A stretch of DNA of 64,000 nt from Zoogloea sp. (GTDB lineage: Bacteria; Pseudomonadota; Gammaproteobacteria; Burkholderiales; Rhodocyclaceae). The number at the start of each line of letters is the position of its first letter. The stretch's first letter is position 1. The notes under the pieces were generated by a model, which had not been told where the DNA came from, did not search any database, and saw only the letters and a list, made by a program, of their open reading frames with translations. Shown here piece after piece: positions 9,044 through 23,790 of this stretch. The stretch is taken from contig JADJBR010000009.1 in the NCBI GenBank assembly GCA_016703645.1, positions 1,313,501-1,377,500 on the forward strand, given 5' to 3'. A program made the position numbers and the translations under genes.

Positions 9044-11217
9044 AAATGAGACGTTGTAGCTTCACGTTGGGCGCATTGGCCTTGGTGGCGGTACTGGGAT
9101 GGATGGCCCCGGCTACGTCGGCGCTCGCTCAGCCCGCTCAGCTTGCCGAGCCCGCCGGCAACCGGATCGAAAAAATGGTTGCTGCCGAGCAGGGGGGCAG
9201 TATTGTTCTCAAGCTGACCATGGCACAGCCACTGAGCGCCGCCCCGGGCAGTTTCAGCGTGGCCAATCCGGCGCGGATTGCCTTTGACTTTCCGGATACC
9301 GCAAACGGACTCGGTCGGAATAGCCAGGTTCTCAACACCGGTGACCTGCGTAGCGTGAATATCGTGCAGGTCGGGGATCGAACCCGGCTGGTGTTGAACC
9401 TTTCCCGGGTCTATCCCTATGAGACACGGCTTGAGGATCGCGACGTCTTCATTACGCTGGCATCCGGACCGTTCAAGGAAGCCACCGGGATGGTTCCCCA
9501 ATCAACCCAATTCGCACCGGCGGCTTCCGGCCCGAACGAGAAGCACGCCATCCGTGACGTGAATTTCCGCCGCGGAAAGGATGGCGAGGGGCGTCTGATC
9601 GTCGATCTGTCTGATCCCAATGCCGGCATCGATATTCGTCAGCAAGGTACCAGCCTGATTGTCGACTTCCTCAAGACCGATGTCCCCGAGCAGCTTCGCC
9701 GCAAGCTCGATGTGGTGGATTTCGGTACCCCCGTGTCCTCTGTGGTCACCCAGGCCCAGGGGGGGAACGTGCGCATGACCGTAACGCCCCGTGGTCAGTG
9801 GGAGCACAACGCCTACCAGAGCGACAATCAGTTCGTGCTTGAAGTGAAGCCGGTCAAGGAAGACCCGAACAAGCTGGTGCAGGGGGCAGGCAAGGCACGT
9901 TTTGGTGGAGAGAAGCTGTCTCTCAACTTCCAGAACATTGACGTGCGCTCGGTGCTCCAGGTGATTGCCGATTTCACCAATTTCAACATCATCACCAGCG
10001 ATTCCGTCCAGGGCAACCTGACCCTGCGCTTGAAAGACGTCCCCTGGGATCAGGCTCTGGACATCATCCTGCAGGCCCGCGGGCTCGATCTGCGCAAGAA
10101 CGGCAACGTTATCTGGATCGCTCCCCGCGACGAGCTTGCTGCGCGCGAGAAGCTCGATCTGGAGTCCAAGGCTCAGATCGGCGATCTTGAGCCCCTCCGC
10201 ACGGAGAGTTTCCAGATCAACTACCACAAGGCCAAGAGCGTTGCGGAGTTCCTGAAGAGCAAGGACCAAAGCGTGCTGTCCAAGCGCGGAAGCGTGGTGC
10301 CCGACGAGCGTTCCAACAAGATCTTCGTCAACGATGTCGCCTCGCGCCTGGAAGAGTTGCGCCGGCTCATTGCGGAGATCGACGTGGAGGTTCGGCAGGT
10401 TCTGATCGAAGCGCAAATCGTCGAGGCGACCGATACCTTCACCCGCAACCTCGGGGTGAGGCTCGGCTTCGGCGCCAAGACCGGCGGTTTGCTCGGCAAG
10501 ACCGATGGCGGGGTCTCTGTCTACCGCAACACCTTCGGGTCGGGCGCCCTGACGTCGACGGGTTACCAGGCGGGGCAGATATCCACGGTGCCCAACTTCA
10601 CCGATTCCCTGGCGGTGAACCTGCCTGCTTCGACCATCAACGGCAAACAGGCGGGCGCGTTCTCGCTGGCCCTCTGGAACAGTGCGGCCACCCGCTTCAT
10701 CGACATGGAAGTCTCTGCTCTCGAGGCAGATGGCCGAGGTAAGGTTGTCTCCCGGCCCCGCGTGATGACAGCCGACAAGGTCGAAGCGATCATCGAGCAG
10801 GGTACCGAAGTGCCCTTCCAGACCCAGGGTGGTGGAACAACTGCGCCGACGGTGTCCTTCAAGAAGGCCAACCTGGCGCTCAAGGTCAAGCCGCAGATCA
10901 CTCCTGACGGCAAGGTGATGATGAGCATCGAGGTCAACAAGGACCAGCCACGCTATGATCGTCCGGTGGCGAACGGCAATGTCCCCATCGATACCAAGCA
11001 TGTGAAGACCGAAGTCGTGGTGGAGAATGGTGGAACCATCGTGATTGGCGGGATCTACACGCAGGATGTGTCCAACAATACGGTTAAGATTCCGCTCCTG
11101 GGTGACATCCCCGTGCTCGGTTACCTGTTCCGCAGCAACGAGCGGACCGACAACAAGACCGAACTGCTCATCTTCATTACGCCCCGCATCATCAACGATC
11201 AGCTAGGTTTGCGCTGA
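9040..11217 (+). CDS. pilQ: Type IV pilus secretin PilQ
   Basis: A 725-residue outer-membrane secretin through which the pilus passes. It has an N-terminal signal peptide (ending near SALAQ), AMIN-type beta domains that bind peptidoglycan (around residues 35-270), an STN/N0 domain (LSLNFQNIDVRSVLQVIADF), an N1/KH-like domain and the C-terminal secretin core (VEAIIEQGTEVPFQ, VENGGTIVIGGIY, PLLGDIPVLGYLF). I chose the ATG at 9040 because it overlaps the pilP stop (ATGA) and precedes a proper signal peptide; an in-frame ATG 60 bases upstream lies inside pilP. Confidence 0.97.
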   Translation: MKMRRCSFTLGALALVAVLGWMAPATSALAQPAQLAEPAGNRIEKMVAAEQGGSIVLKLTMAQPLSAAPGSFSVANPARIAFDFPDTANGLGRNSQVLNTGDLRSVNIVQVGDRTRLVLNLSRVYPYETRLEDRDVFITLASGPFKEATGMVPQSTQFAPAASGPNEKHAIRDVNFRRGKDGEGRLIVDLSDPNAGIDIRQQGTSLIVDFLKTDVPEQLRRKLDVVDFGTPVSSVVTQAQGGNVRMTVTPRGQWEHNAYQSDNQFVLEVKPVKEDPNKLVQGAGKARFGGEKLSLNFQNIDVRSVLQVIADFTNFNIITSDSVQGNLTLRLKDVPWDQALDIILQARGLDLRKNGNVIWIAPRDELAAREKLDLESKAQIGDLEPLRTESFQINYHKAKSVAEFLKSKDQSVLSKRGSVVPDERSNKIFVNDVASRLEELRRLIAEIDVEVRQVLIEAQIVEATDTFTRNLGVRLGFGAKTGGLLGKTDGGVSVYRNTFGSGALTSTGYQAGQISTVPNFTDSLAVNLPASTINGKQAGAFSLALWNSAATRFIDMEVSALEADGRGKVVSRPRVMTADKVEAIIEQGTEVPFQTQGGGTTAPTVSFKKANLALKVKPQITPDGKVMMSIEVNKDQPRYDRPVANGNVPIDTKHVKTEVVVENGGTIVIGGIYTQDVSNNTVKIPLLGDIPVLGYLFRSNERTDNKTELLIFITPRIINDQLGLR

Positions 11218-11229
11218 CCACTGGCCTGA

Positions 11230-13320
11230 ATGGATTTTTCAATGCGTGATTTTTTCTCAGCGGCCGTCCGCTCCCGTGCCCGGCTCCTTGGCTCCACCCT
11301 GATTGCGTTTGCACTCGTTAGCTGCGGAGGCGGCGGCGGTGGCGGTAGTGATTCAACCAGCTGTCCCGGTGGTTTCCTGACCTGTACGGGAACGGACACC
11401 GATAGTGGCACCACGCAGACGCCGAAGATCACCATGACGTTGGTGGATGCCGGAACGGGCGTGGCCACCAACAATCTGACTTCGGGCAAGCCGCTGACGG
11501 TTCGCGCCTTGCTGGTCTCGGCCAAAGGGGTGCCGTTGGCCAACCGGGTGGTCACTTTCACCACCAATTCGTCTCTTGCCGTCTTTGAACCGACTTCCGG
11601 CACGCGCCTCACCGACGCCAATGGCCTGACCTCCATCACCCTGCTGGCGGCAGATCTGGCCTCCAGTGGCGCAGCGGAAGTCACCGCCACCGTGGACGTG
11701 GACGGCACCTCGGTAACCCAGAAGATCGCATACAGTGTTAGCCCCGGCTCTGTGACCCTGTCCAATCTCAGCGCGAATGCCAGTGCATTGAGTGCTTACG
11801 GCAGCACCTCTGTTTCGGTCCAGGTGTTCTTCAATGGCGCCTTGACGATGACACCGCTCACCGTGAGTTTCTCCTCGGGTTGCGACAATAGCGGCAAGGC
11901 CAGTATCACCAAGAGTGTTGCTACCGTGAATGGCGTCGCCACGGCCACCTATACCGACAAGGGCTGTGCCGGGTCCGACATCATCACCGCATCGGTTCAG
12001 GGTACCTCCGCCCAGACCACCATCAACGTGGCTGCGCCCAAGGCATCCAACATCGGCTATGTGTCGGCCAACCCCTCCACGATGGCCCTTTCCGGCACGG
12101 GGGGCGCCGGGCTCTCTTCCAGCTCGGTCGTCACCTTCAAGGTGGTGGACAGCACCAACAATCCGGTGGCCTCGAAGGCCGTCAGTTTCGATCTTTCCAC
12201 CCGCGTGGGCGGCATCAAGCTCAACAATCAGGCTTCCGGCACCGTGCAAGCCACCTCCGACGCCGCGGGTCTGGTCAGTGTGACGGTATCTGCCGGGTCG
12301 GTGCCCACCCCCGTGTGGGTGATCGCCACCCTGGTGGATGATCCGACGATTGTCACCCAGTCCACCAACCTCACCATCTCCACGGGCCGGCCGACCCAGG
12401 ATCGTTTCTCCCTGTCCCTCGGCACCTTCAATATCGAGGGCTGGAATCGGGACGGCACGACTACGAACGCCACCGTGCATGCGTTTGATCGACTGGGCAA
12501 CCCGGTTGCCGATGGCACGGTCATCAACTTCATCAGTGAAGGGGCAGGCATCCAGCCGTCCTGCGTCACGGCCTCCGGCGCTTGCAGCGTAACCATCACC
12601 AGTGGCGAGTTCCGTCCGCGCGTTGATAGTGAGCCATCCACCTTTGCCGTTACCGCCGGTCGGGTCACCGTGCTGGCCTACGCCCAGGGCGAAGAGAGCT
12701 TCGATGATCTGAACCAGAACAACCTCTACGACTCGGGTGAAGTCTTCCGTGATCTGGGTGATGCCTTTGTGGATAACACCGAAAACCAGACGTGGGGCTC
12801 GGGTGAGCGGGAGATCCAGTTCAGCGCATCCAACACCACGGCCTGCCCGGCTTATCCTTCCGATGGTCGTTACGCCAACGCCCCGTACAAAGCCGGAACC
12901 TGTAATGGGGTCTGGGGGGCTGCCCATGTCCGCCGCACCCAGGTGGTGGTGTTGTCGAGCCATGTTGTCGGCACGGTCACGCCGTCGTCATTCACCTTCC
13001 CCACTTCGGTGCCCCAGGTCTGTACGGCTTCCTTCACATTCCGTATGCCCGACGCCAACAACAACCCGATGCCTGCAGGTGCAGCGCTCACCGCAACGTC
13101 CAACGTGACCTACACCAACGATACGGGTGAGACGGTCAAGGCGACGGTGTCCTTCCCGCCCGGGTCCAACACGGTGTCGAACACCAATGCGCCGGGTGGC
13201 ACCTTCCATACCGTGGTCGTCGAAGGTTCCAAGTGCACGTCGCGTTTGACGGGTAGCATTGGCGTCACCGTGACCTCTCCCAGCGGGAGCGTGAGCGGCT
13301 TCAATCTTTCGATCAATTGA
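11230..13320 (+). CDS. Large lipoprotein with bacterial Ig-like (Big_1) repeats
   Basis: A 696-residue secreted protein with a signal ending ALVSC and then a run of seven glycines, typical of surface lipoproteins with a flexible tether. Several Ig-like modules of the invasin/intimin Big_1 type follow; for example KPLTVRALLVSAKGVPLANR and DRLGNPVADGTVINFIS, with conserved strands near residues 70-170, 175-260, 270-380 and 390-500. The last 190 residues contain several Cys. It sits 13 bases after pilQ and before aroK, interrupting the usual pilQ-aroK junction. It may be co-transcribed with the pilus genes and could act in adhesion or with pili (inference). An alternative start is ATG 11242. Confidence 0.85.
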   Translation: MDFSMRDFFSAAVRSRARLLGSTLIAFALVSCGGGGGGGSDSTSCPGGFLTCTGTDTDSGTTQTPKITMTLVDAGTGVATNNLTSGKPLTVRALLVSAKGVPLANRVVTFTTNSSLAVFEPTSGTRLTDANGLTSITLLAADLASSGAAEVTATVDVDGTSVTQKIAYSVSPGSVTLSNLSANASALSAYGSTSVSVQVFFNGALTMTPLTVSFSSGCDNSGKASITKSVATVNGVATATYTDKGCAGSDIITASVQGTSAQTTINVAAPKASNIGYVSANPSTMALSGTGGAGLSSSSVVTFKVVDSTNNPVASKAVSFDLSTRVGGIKLNNQASGTVQATSDAAGLVSVTVSAGSVPTPVWVIATLVDDPTIVTQSTNLTISTGRPTQDRFSLSLGTFNIEGWNRDGTTTNATVHAFDRLGNPVADGTVINFISEGAGIQPSCVTASGACSVTITSGEFRPRVDSEPSTFAVTAGRVTVLAYAQGEESFDDLNQNNLYDSGEVFRDLGDAFVDNTENQTWGSGEREIQFSASNTTACPAYPSDGRYANAPYKAGTCNGVWGAAHVRRTQVVVLSSHVVGTVTPSSFTFPTSVPQVCTASFTFRMPDANNNPMPAGAALTATSNVTYTNDTGETVKATVSFPPGSNTVSNTNAPGGTFHTVVVEGSKCTSRLTGSIGVTVTSPSGSVSGFNLSIN

Positions 13321-13368
13321 TGGTTGTTCCGGGGTTTCTCGTCGAGCCCCGGTCCATTGGGGCGGGGC

Positions 13369-13896
13369 ATGAATCAGCCGAAATGTATCGTTCTCGTCGG
13401 TATGCCCGGCTCTGGCAAGACGACCGTGGGGCGCGAGCTTGCCAAGCGCCTCGGCCTGCGCTTCGTTGACAGCGATCACGAGATTGAACTGCGCACAGGC
13501 GTCAAGATCCCGACGATCTTCGAGATCGAAGGGGAAGACGGTTTCCGGAAAAGGGAAACCTGCACCCTCGATGTACTGACCCAGGAGTCCGGGTTGGTGC
13601 TCGCCACGGGCGGAGGCGCAGTGATCAGCCCTGTCAACAGGCAGCTGATGTCCGGGCGGGGTGTCGTGATTTACCTCAACGTGCCTCCCCACATCCTTTG
13701 GGAGCGTACCCGTCACGACCGCAGCCGCCCCCTGTTGCAGGTTCCGGACCCACGGGGCCGGCTGCAGCAGCTTCATGCCGCTCGCGACCCCCTCTACCGG
13801 GAAGTGGCCCACATCATCGTCGAGGGAGGGCGGGGAACACCCCATGCCATGGTCCGGATGATCGAGAAAGAACTGCAGACCCTATGCGAACACTGA
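13369..13896 (+). CDS. aroK: Shikimate kinase
   Basis: A 175-residue cytoplasmic NMP-kinase-fold enzyme that phosphorylates shikimate at the 3-hydroxyl in chorismate synthesis. The Walker A motif [11 protein letters not shown], the shikimate-binding SDHEIE and TGGGAV segments, and the lid arginines in [12 protein letters not shown] are present. I chose ATG 13369; upstream in-frame codons (TTG 13324) do not match the family. It overlaps aroB by 13 bases, the usual aroKB pair. Confidence 0.96.
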   Translation: MNQPKCIVLVGMPGSGKTTVGRELAKRLGLRFVDSDHEIELRTGVKIPTIFEIEGEDGFRKRETCTLDVLTQESGLVLATGGGAVISPVNRQLMSGRGVVIYLNVPPHILWERTRHDRSRPLLQVPDPRGRLQQLHAARDPLYREVAHIIVEGGRGTPHAMVRMIEKELQTLCEH

Positions 13897-14966
13897 ATGT
13901 CGAGTTGGCGGAGCGCACCTATCCGATCCGGATCGGTGCCGGGCTTGTTTCCGATCCCGCCCTCATCCTGCCCTACCTGAAGGCCCGGCGGGTGGCCGTT
14001 GTCACCAATGACGTGGTCGGACCGCTCTATCTGGATCCCTTTGTCGCCGGCCTGCGCGCCCAGGGTCTTCAGGTGACCGAAATCGTGCTGCCGGACGGCG
14101 AAGCGCACAAGGCCTGGCCAACCCTCAACCTCATCTTCGATGCACTCCTGGCCGCGCGTTGCGACCGGAGCACCACCCTGATCGCCCTGGGTGGCGGCGT
14201 GGTGGGAGACATGGTGGGGTTTGCCGCGGCGACCTATCAGCGGGGCGTGCCCTTCATCCAGGTTCCCACCACACTGTTGTCCCAGGTGGATTCCTCGGTC
14301 GGAGGCAAGACCGCCATTAATCACCCCCTAGGGAAGAACATGATCGGCGCCTTCTACCAGCCAAAGCTGGTCCTGGCCGACACGACGGTTCTCGATACCC
14401 TGCCGGATCGCGAGCTCAAGGCAGGGCTTGCCGAGGTCATCAAGTATGGCCTGATCCGGGATCTGCCCTTTCTCGAATGGATCGAAGCCCATCTTGACCG
14501 CCTGCTGGCGCGGGATCCGGAGGCGCTCGCAGAGGCCGTCGAACGCTCCTGCCGCAACAAGGCCGAGGTCGTCGCCGCCGACGAAACCGAGCAGGGCGAG
14601 CGTGCAACGCTCAACCTGGGCCACACCTTCGGTCATGCCATCGAAACCGGTCTTGGTTACGGTCAGTGGCTGCATGGCGAGGCCGTCGCCGCGGGCACCA
14701 TCATGGCCGCCGATCTCTCCCGGAGACTCGGCTGGCTCACCGACGATGAAGTGGCGCGGGTCAAGCTCATCCACGAGAGGGCAGGGCTACCCGTGATCGG
14801 CCCGGCGCTTGGCGCTGATCGCTACCTGGAACTCATGGCCCATGACAAAAAGGTGTCGGACGGCACCCTCCGGCTCGTGCTCCTGAAGGGGCTTGGTCGT
14901 GCGGTGATCAGTGCCGAAGCGACTTCGGCCCAGATCCGCGCCAGCATCGAAGCATGCTGCGCTTAG
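13884..14966 (+). CDS. aroB: 3-dehydroquinate synthase
   Basis: A 360-residue NAD- and zinc-dependent enzyme that converts DAHP to 3-dehydroquinate, step two of the shikimate pathway. Visible motifs are [13 protein letters not shown], the glycine-rich [20 protein letters not shown], the [19 protein letters not shown] signature, and metal ligands in AEVIKYG (Glu), [10 protein letters not shown] (His) and LHGEAVAAG (His). The start ATG 13884 lies inside the end of aroK. A dGTPase-like gene begins 13 bases after the stop. Confidence 0.97.
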   Translation: MRTLNVELAERTYPIRIGAGLVSDPALILPYLKARRVAVVTNDVVGPLYLDPFVAGLRAQGLQVTEIVLPDGEAHKAWPTLNLIFDALLAARCDRSTTLIALGGGVVGDMVGFAAATYQRGVPFIQVPTTLLSQVDSSVGGKTAINHPLGKNMIGAFYQPKLVLADTTVLDTLPDRELKAGLAEVIKYGLIRDLPFLEWIEAHLDRLLARDPEALAEAVERSCRNKAEVVAADETEQGERATLNLGHTFGHAIETGLGYGQWLHGEAVAAGTIMAADLSRRLGWLTDDEVARVKLIHERAGLPVIGPALGADRYLELMAHDKKVSDGTLRLVLLKGLGRAVISAEATSAQIRASIEACCA

Positions 14967-14979
14967 CCCGGGCGGCCCC

Positions 14980-16104
14980 ATGACTCAGCTGGCGCCCTAC
15001 GCAGTAACCGAGGCCAACAGCCGGGGCCGCCAGCTTGCAGAGCCTCCGCCGACCGCCCGCGGTGAGTTTCAGCGCGACCGGGACAGGATCGTCCATTGCA
15101 CCGCGTTTCGGCGGCTCGAGTACAAGACCCAGGTCTTCGTGAACCATGAGGGCGATCTGTTCCGCACCCGCCTGACCCACAGCATCGAAGTCGCCCAGAT
15201 CACCCGTTCCATTGCCCGCGCCCTGCACCTCAACGAGGATCTGGCAGAGGCCGTGGCCCTTTCCCATGACCTCGGGCATACCCCTTTCGGCCACGCCGGC
15301 CAGGAAGCACTCAACGCCTGCATGAAGGATTTCGGGGGCTTCGAGCACAATCTCCAGTCCCTCCGGACCGTAGACCTCCTCGAGGAAAGCTATGCCGAGT
15401 TCAACGGTCTCAACCTCATGCACGAAACCCGGGAAGGGATTCTGAAGCACTGCTCGCCGAAGAACGCCGAATTGCTCGGTGACGTCGGGCGGCGCTTCCT
15501 CGAAGGCCGCCAGCCCTCCCTCGAAGCCCAGCTGGCCAATCTGGCCGACGAGATCGCCTACAACAACCACGATGTGGACGATGGCCTGCGCTCCGGCCTG
15601 ATCTCCCTTGAACAACTCGAGGCGGTCCCGATCTTCGCCCACAAGCGCCAGCTCGTAGAGGCCACTTATCCGGGCATCGGAGGTCGGCGCTTGATCCATG
15701 AGACCATCCGGCGGATGGTGAACATGATGGCGGTCGACCTGATCGAGCAGACCTGCCGCAATATCGCAGCCGCCGGGGTTGTCTCCCTTGATGACGTGCG
15801 GGCGGCGCCCCGGCTCGTTTCCTACAGCGCAGAGCTCCTGCCCGATTTGCGTGTCCTGAAGACTTTCCTGCGGGAAAACCTCTATCACCACTATCAGGTC
15901 CTGCGCATGACCGACAAGGCCCGGCGCATCATCCAGGACCTCTTCGGGGCGTTCATGAACGACCCCCGACTGCTGCCGCCCCAATACCAGTTGATGGCCC
16001 GGGTCGACCAGCCGCGTGCCATTGCCGACTACATTGCCGGAATGACTGATCGCTACGCGATGCGCGAGCACCGACGCCTGTTTGCCGTCGGCGAGATCCA
16101 TTGA
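14980..16104 (+). CDS. dgt: Deoxyguanosinetriphosphate triphosphohydrolase-like protein
   Basis: A 374-residue HD-domain phosphohydrolase of the dGTPase family, expected to cleave dNTP to deoxynucleoside and triphosphate. Metal ligands appear in the order HS ([10 protein letters not shown]), HD ([15 protein letters not shown]) and a distal D ([16 protein letters not shown]). The N-terminus has the family signature [25 protein letters not shown] 14980 is chosen because the family begins close to this point and the earlier in-frame codons lie inside aroB. This aroB-dgt-gltB order is common in betaproteobacteria. The 'like' group is shorter than the E. coli Dgt, and substrate range is uncertain. 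Confidence 0.92.
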   Translation: MTQLAPYAVTEANSRGRQLAEPPPTARGEFQRDRDRIVHCTAFRRLEYKTQVFVNHEGDLFRTRLTHSIEVAQITRSIARALHLNEDLAEAVALSHDLGHTPFGHAGQEALNACMKDFGGFEHNLQSLRTVDLLEESYAEFNGLNLMHETREGILKHCSPKNAELLGDVGRRFLEGRQPSLEAQLANLADEIAYNNHDVDDGLRSGLISLEQLEAVPIFAHKRQLVEATYPGIGGRRLIHETIRRMVNMMAVDLIEQTCRNIAAAGVVSLDDVRAAPRLVSYSAELLPDLRVLKTFLRENLYHHYQVLRMTDKARRIIQDLFGAFMNDPRLLPPQYQLMARVDQPRAIADYIAGMTDRYAMREHRRLFAVGEIH

Positions 16105-16137
16105 GCCGGTGCCGCCATGCGGCGGCGCAAAAATTCC

Positions 16138-16167
16138 TTGAAGAACGGGCACCTGCGGCGGTATATT
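16138..16167 (+). promoter_or_regulatory. Predicted promoter of gltBD
   Basis: TTGAAG (16138-16143) and TATATT (16162-16167) are spaced by 18 bases in the 233-base gap between dgt and gltB. A start near 16174 would leave a leader of about 164 nucleotides. Prediction only. Confidence 0.5.
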
Positions 16168-16216
16168 CGACCCTCGCCCAATGTGTTTGAACGGTCTCCT
16201 CGTCGGGATCGAGCGT

Positions 16217-16246
16217 AGCCGGCCGGCCAGCATCCGCCGGCTTTTT
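16217..16246 (+). terminator. Terminator-like hairpin in the gltB leader (possible attenuator)
   Basis: Seven-base arms AGCCGGC (16217-16223) and GCCGGCT (16236-16242) are followed directly by a short T run, which is the form of an intrinsic terminator. It lies downstream of the predicted promoter and 92 bases before gltB. A second hairpin (CCGGTGCC / GGCACCGG, 16285-16311) follows. Together they suggest a regulated leader. Confidence 0.4.
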
Positions 16247-16337
16247 CACGGTTCGGACGGGGCGACTTTCCGCAGTTTGAATGTCCGGTGCCGCAGGAAT
16301 GCAGGCACCGGTGTGTGTTGTGTCGAGGAAAAACAAG

Positions 16338-21014
<4,677 letters not shown>

Positions 21015-21015
21015 C

Positions 21016-22479
<1,464 letters not shown>

Positions 22480-22497
22480 GGCAAGCACCGCTCCACT

Positions 22498-22523
22498 AAA
22501 AAGCCCGCAATTGCGGGCTTTTT
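22498..22523. terminator. Bidirectional intrinsic terminator between gltD and ackA
   Basis: A perfect 13-base inverted repeat, arms AAAAAGCCCGCAA and TTGCGGGCTTTTT with no unpaired loop bases, lies 19 bases after gltD. It has T-runs on both strands, so it can end gltBD transcription and, read from the other side, the ackA operon, which converges here. Confidence 0.85.
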
Positions 22524-22593
22524 CGTTTTACAGGTACTGCCATCCGGGAAGGGCTGCAGGGGCGGCTTCGGCCACCCCTCCACCGGCACGCCC

Positions 22594-23790
22594 TTACAGG
22601 CCGAGCAGATTCACCGCGTGGTGGCCGATCATCCATTCCTCGTTGGTGGGCACCACCAGGACTTCGATCTTGCTGTCCCTGGCGTGGATACGGGTGGCGT
22701 GGCGCTCGTTGGCGGCAGGGTAGAGAGACAGCCCCGTCCATGCCAGCCACTCGGCGATGCGGGCGCGTACCGGCGCCGCGTGCTCACCGATGCCACCGGT
22801 GAATACCAGCGCGTCGAGACCGCCGGCTGCCATGGTGAGCTGGCCGATCATGCAGGCCGCACGGTAGCAGAACAGTTCGATGGCTTCCTTGGCCGATTCC
22901 TCATCCGATTCCAGCAGCGCCCGCATGTCCTGGCTGATGCCGGATACGCCAAGCAGGCCTGACTGTTTGTAGAGCAGATTGCTCAGGGACTTGGCATCCA
23001 TTCCCTTTTGCTCCACCAGGTGCAGGATCACGCCGGGGTCCAGGCTGCCCGTGCGAGTGCCCATCATCAGGCCGTCCACCGCGGTGAAGCCCATGCTGGT
23101 GTCGCGGGAGAGGCCGTCGCGCAGCGCGCACATGCTGGCGCCGTTGCCCAGGTGGGCCACCACGATGCCGCCGCGGGCCTTTTCCTCGCCCAGCAGGTCG
23201 GGCAGCTGGCGCGCCACGAATTCGTAGGACAGGCCGTGAAAGCCGTAGCGCTTGATGCCCTCGTTGGTCAGCGCGCGGGGGAGGGGGAAGCGGCTTGCCA
23301 CCGGCAGGCGGGTGCGGTGGAAGGCAGTATCGAAGCAGCCCACCTGGCGCACGTTGGGCATCAACCCGAAGAGCAGCTTGATGGCGCGCAGATTGTGGGG
23401 CTGGTGCAGGGGCGCCAGCGGGATCAGGGTTTCAAGCTCGGTGACCACTTCGGGCGTCAGGATCACCGGCGCGCCATAGTGATCGCCCCCATGCACGATG
23501 CGATGGCCGGCGGCGACGATGTCCACCCCCGGGCTGTGGCGGTTGATCCAGCCGAAGATGAACTCCAGGGCCAGACGGTGCTGGCCATTCTGGTCGGTGC
23601 CCTCGGGCACGCTGAGCGCCTCGGTAAAGCGCTCGCCGGTGAGGGTGTCCTTGGCGTGCATCAGCGGCTCGGCGCCGATGCCCTCCACCTGGCCCGACAG
23701 GCGCGGCGTGTCGGCCAGACGCGGTGTCATGGGAAAAAGGGCAAACTTCAGGCTCGAAGACCCTGCGTTGAGGATCAGGACTGCTTTCAT
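22594..23790 (-). CDS. ackA: Acetate kinase
   Basis: A 398-residue ASKHA-fold kinase interconverting acetate plus ATP and acetyl phosphate plus ADP. Motifs: LILNAGSSSLKFAL at the N-terminus, AAGHRIVHGGDHY, VGCFDTAFHRTRL, VVAHLGNGASMCAL, MMGTRTGSLDPGV and FTGGIGEHAAPVRA. I chose ATG 23790, where the family N-terminus begins and which overlaps the stop of the upstream MaoC-Pta gene (ATGA). A longer frame extending to 24123 lies inside that gene and is not coding. The two enzymes together link acyl-CoA and acyl phosphate to ATP. Confidence 0.97.
   Translation of the reverse strand: MKAVLILNAGSSSLKFALFPMTPRLADTPRLSGQVEGIGAEPLMHAKDTLTGERFTEALSVPEGTDQNGQHRLALEFIFGWINRHSPGVDIVAAGHRIVHGGDHYGAPVILTPEVVTELETLIPLAPLHQPHNLRAIKLLFGLMPNVRQVGCFDTAFHRTRLPVASRFPLPRALTNEGIKRYGFHGLSYEFVARQLPDLLGEEKARGGIVVAHLGNGASMCALRDGLSRDTSMGFTAVDGLMMGTRTGSLDPGVILHLVEQKGMDAKSLSNLLYKQSGLLGVSGISQDMRALLESDEESAKEAIELFCYRAACMIGQLTMAAGGLDALVFTGGIGEHAAPVRARIAEWLAWTGLSLYPAANERHATRIHARDSKIEVLVVPTNEEWMIGHHAVNLLGL

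Noticed and set aside
9502-11001. A 499-codon frame antisense to pilQ, and similar long antisense frames over glmU (25380-26897), ycaO (33730-35112) and the M13 peptidase (39011-41194)
   Set aside because: All are shadows of convincing genes on the other strand, without motifs, signal sequences or ribosome sites.
13329-13352. CCGGGG/CCCCGG hairpin between the Ig-like gene and aroK as a terminator
   Set aside because: No T-run follows and the next gene starts 17 bases later; it could be a weak structure only.
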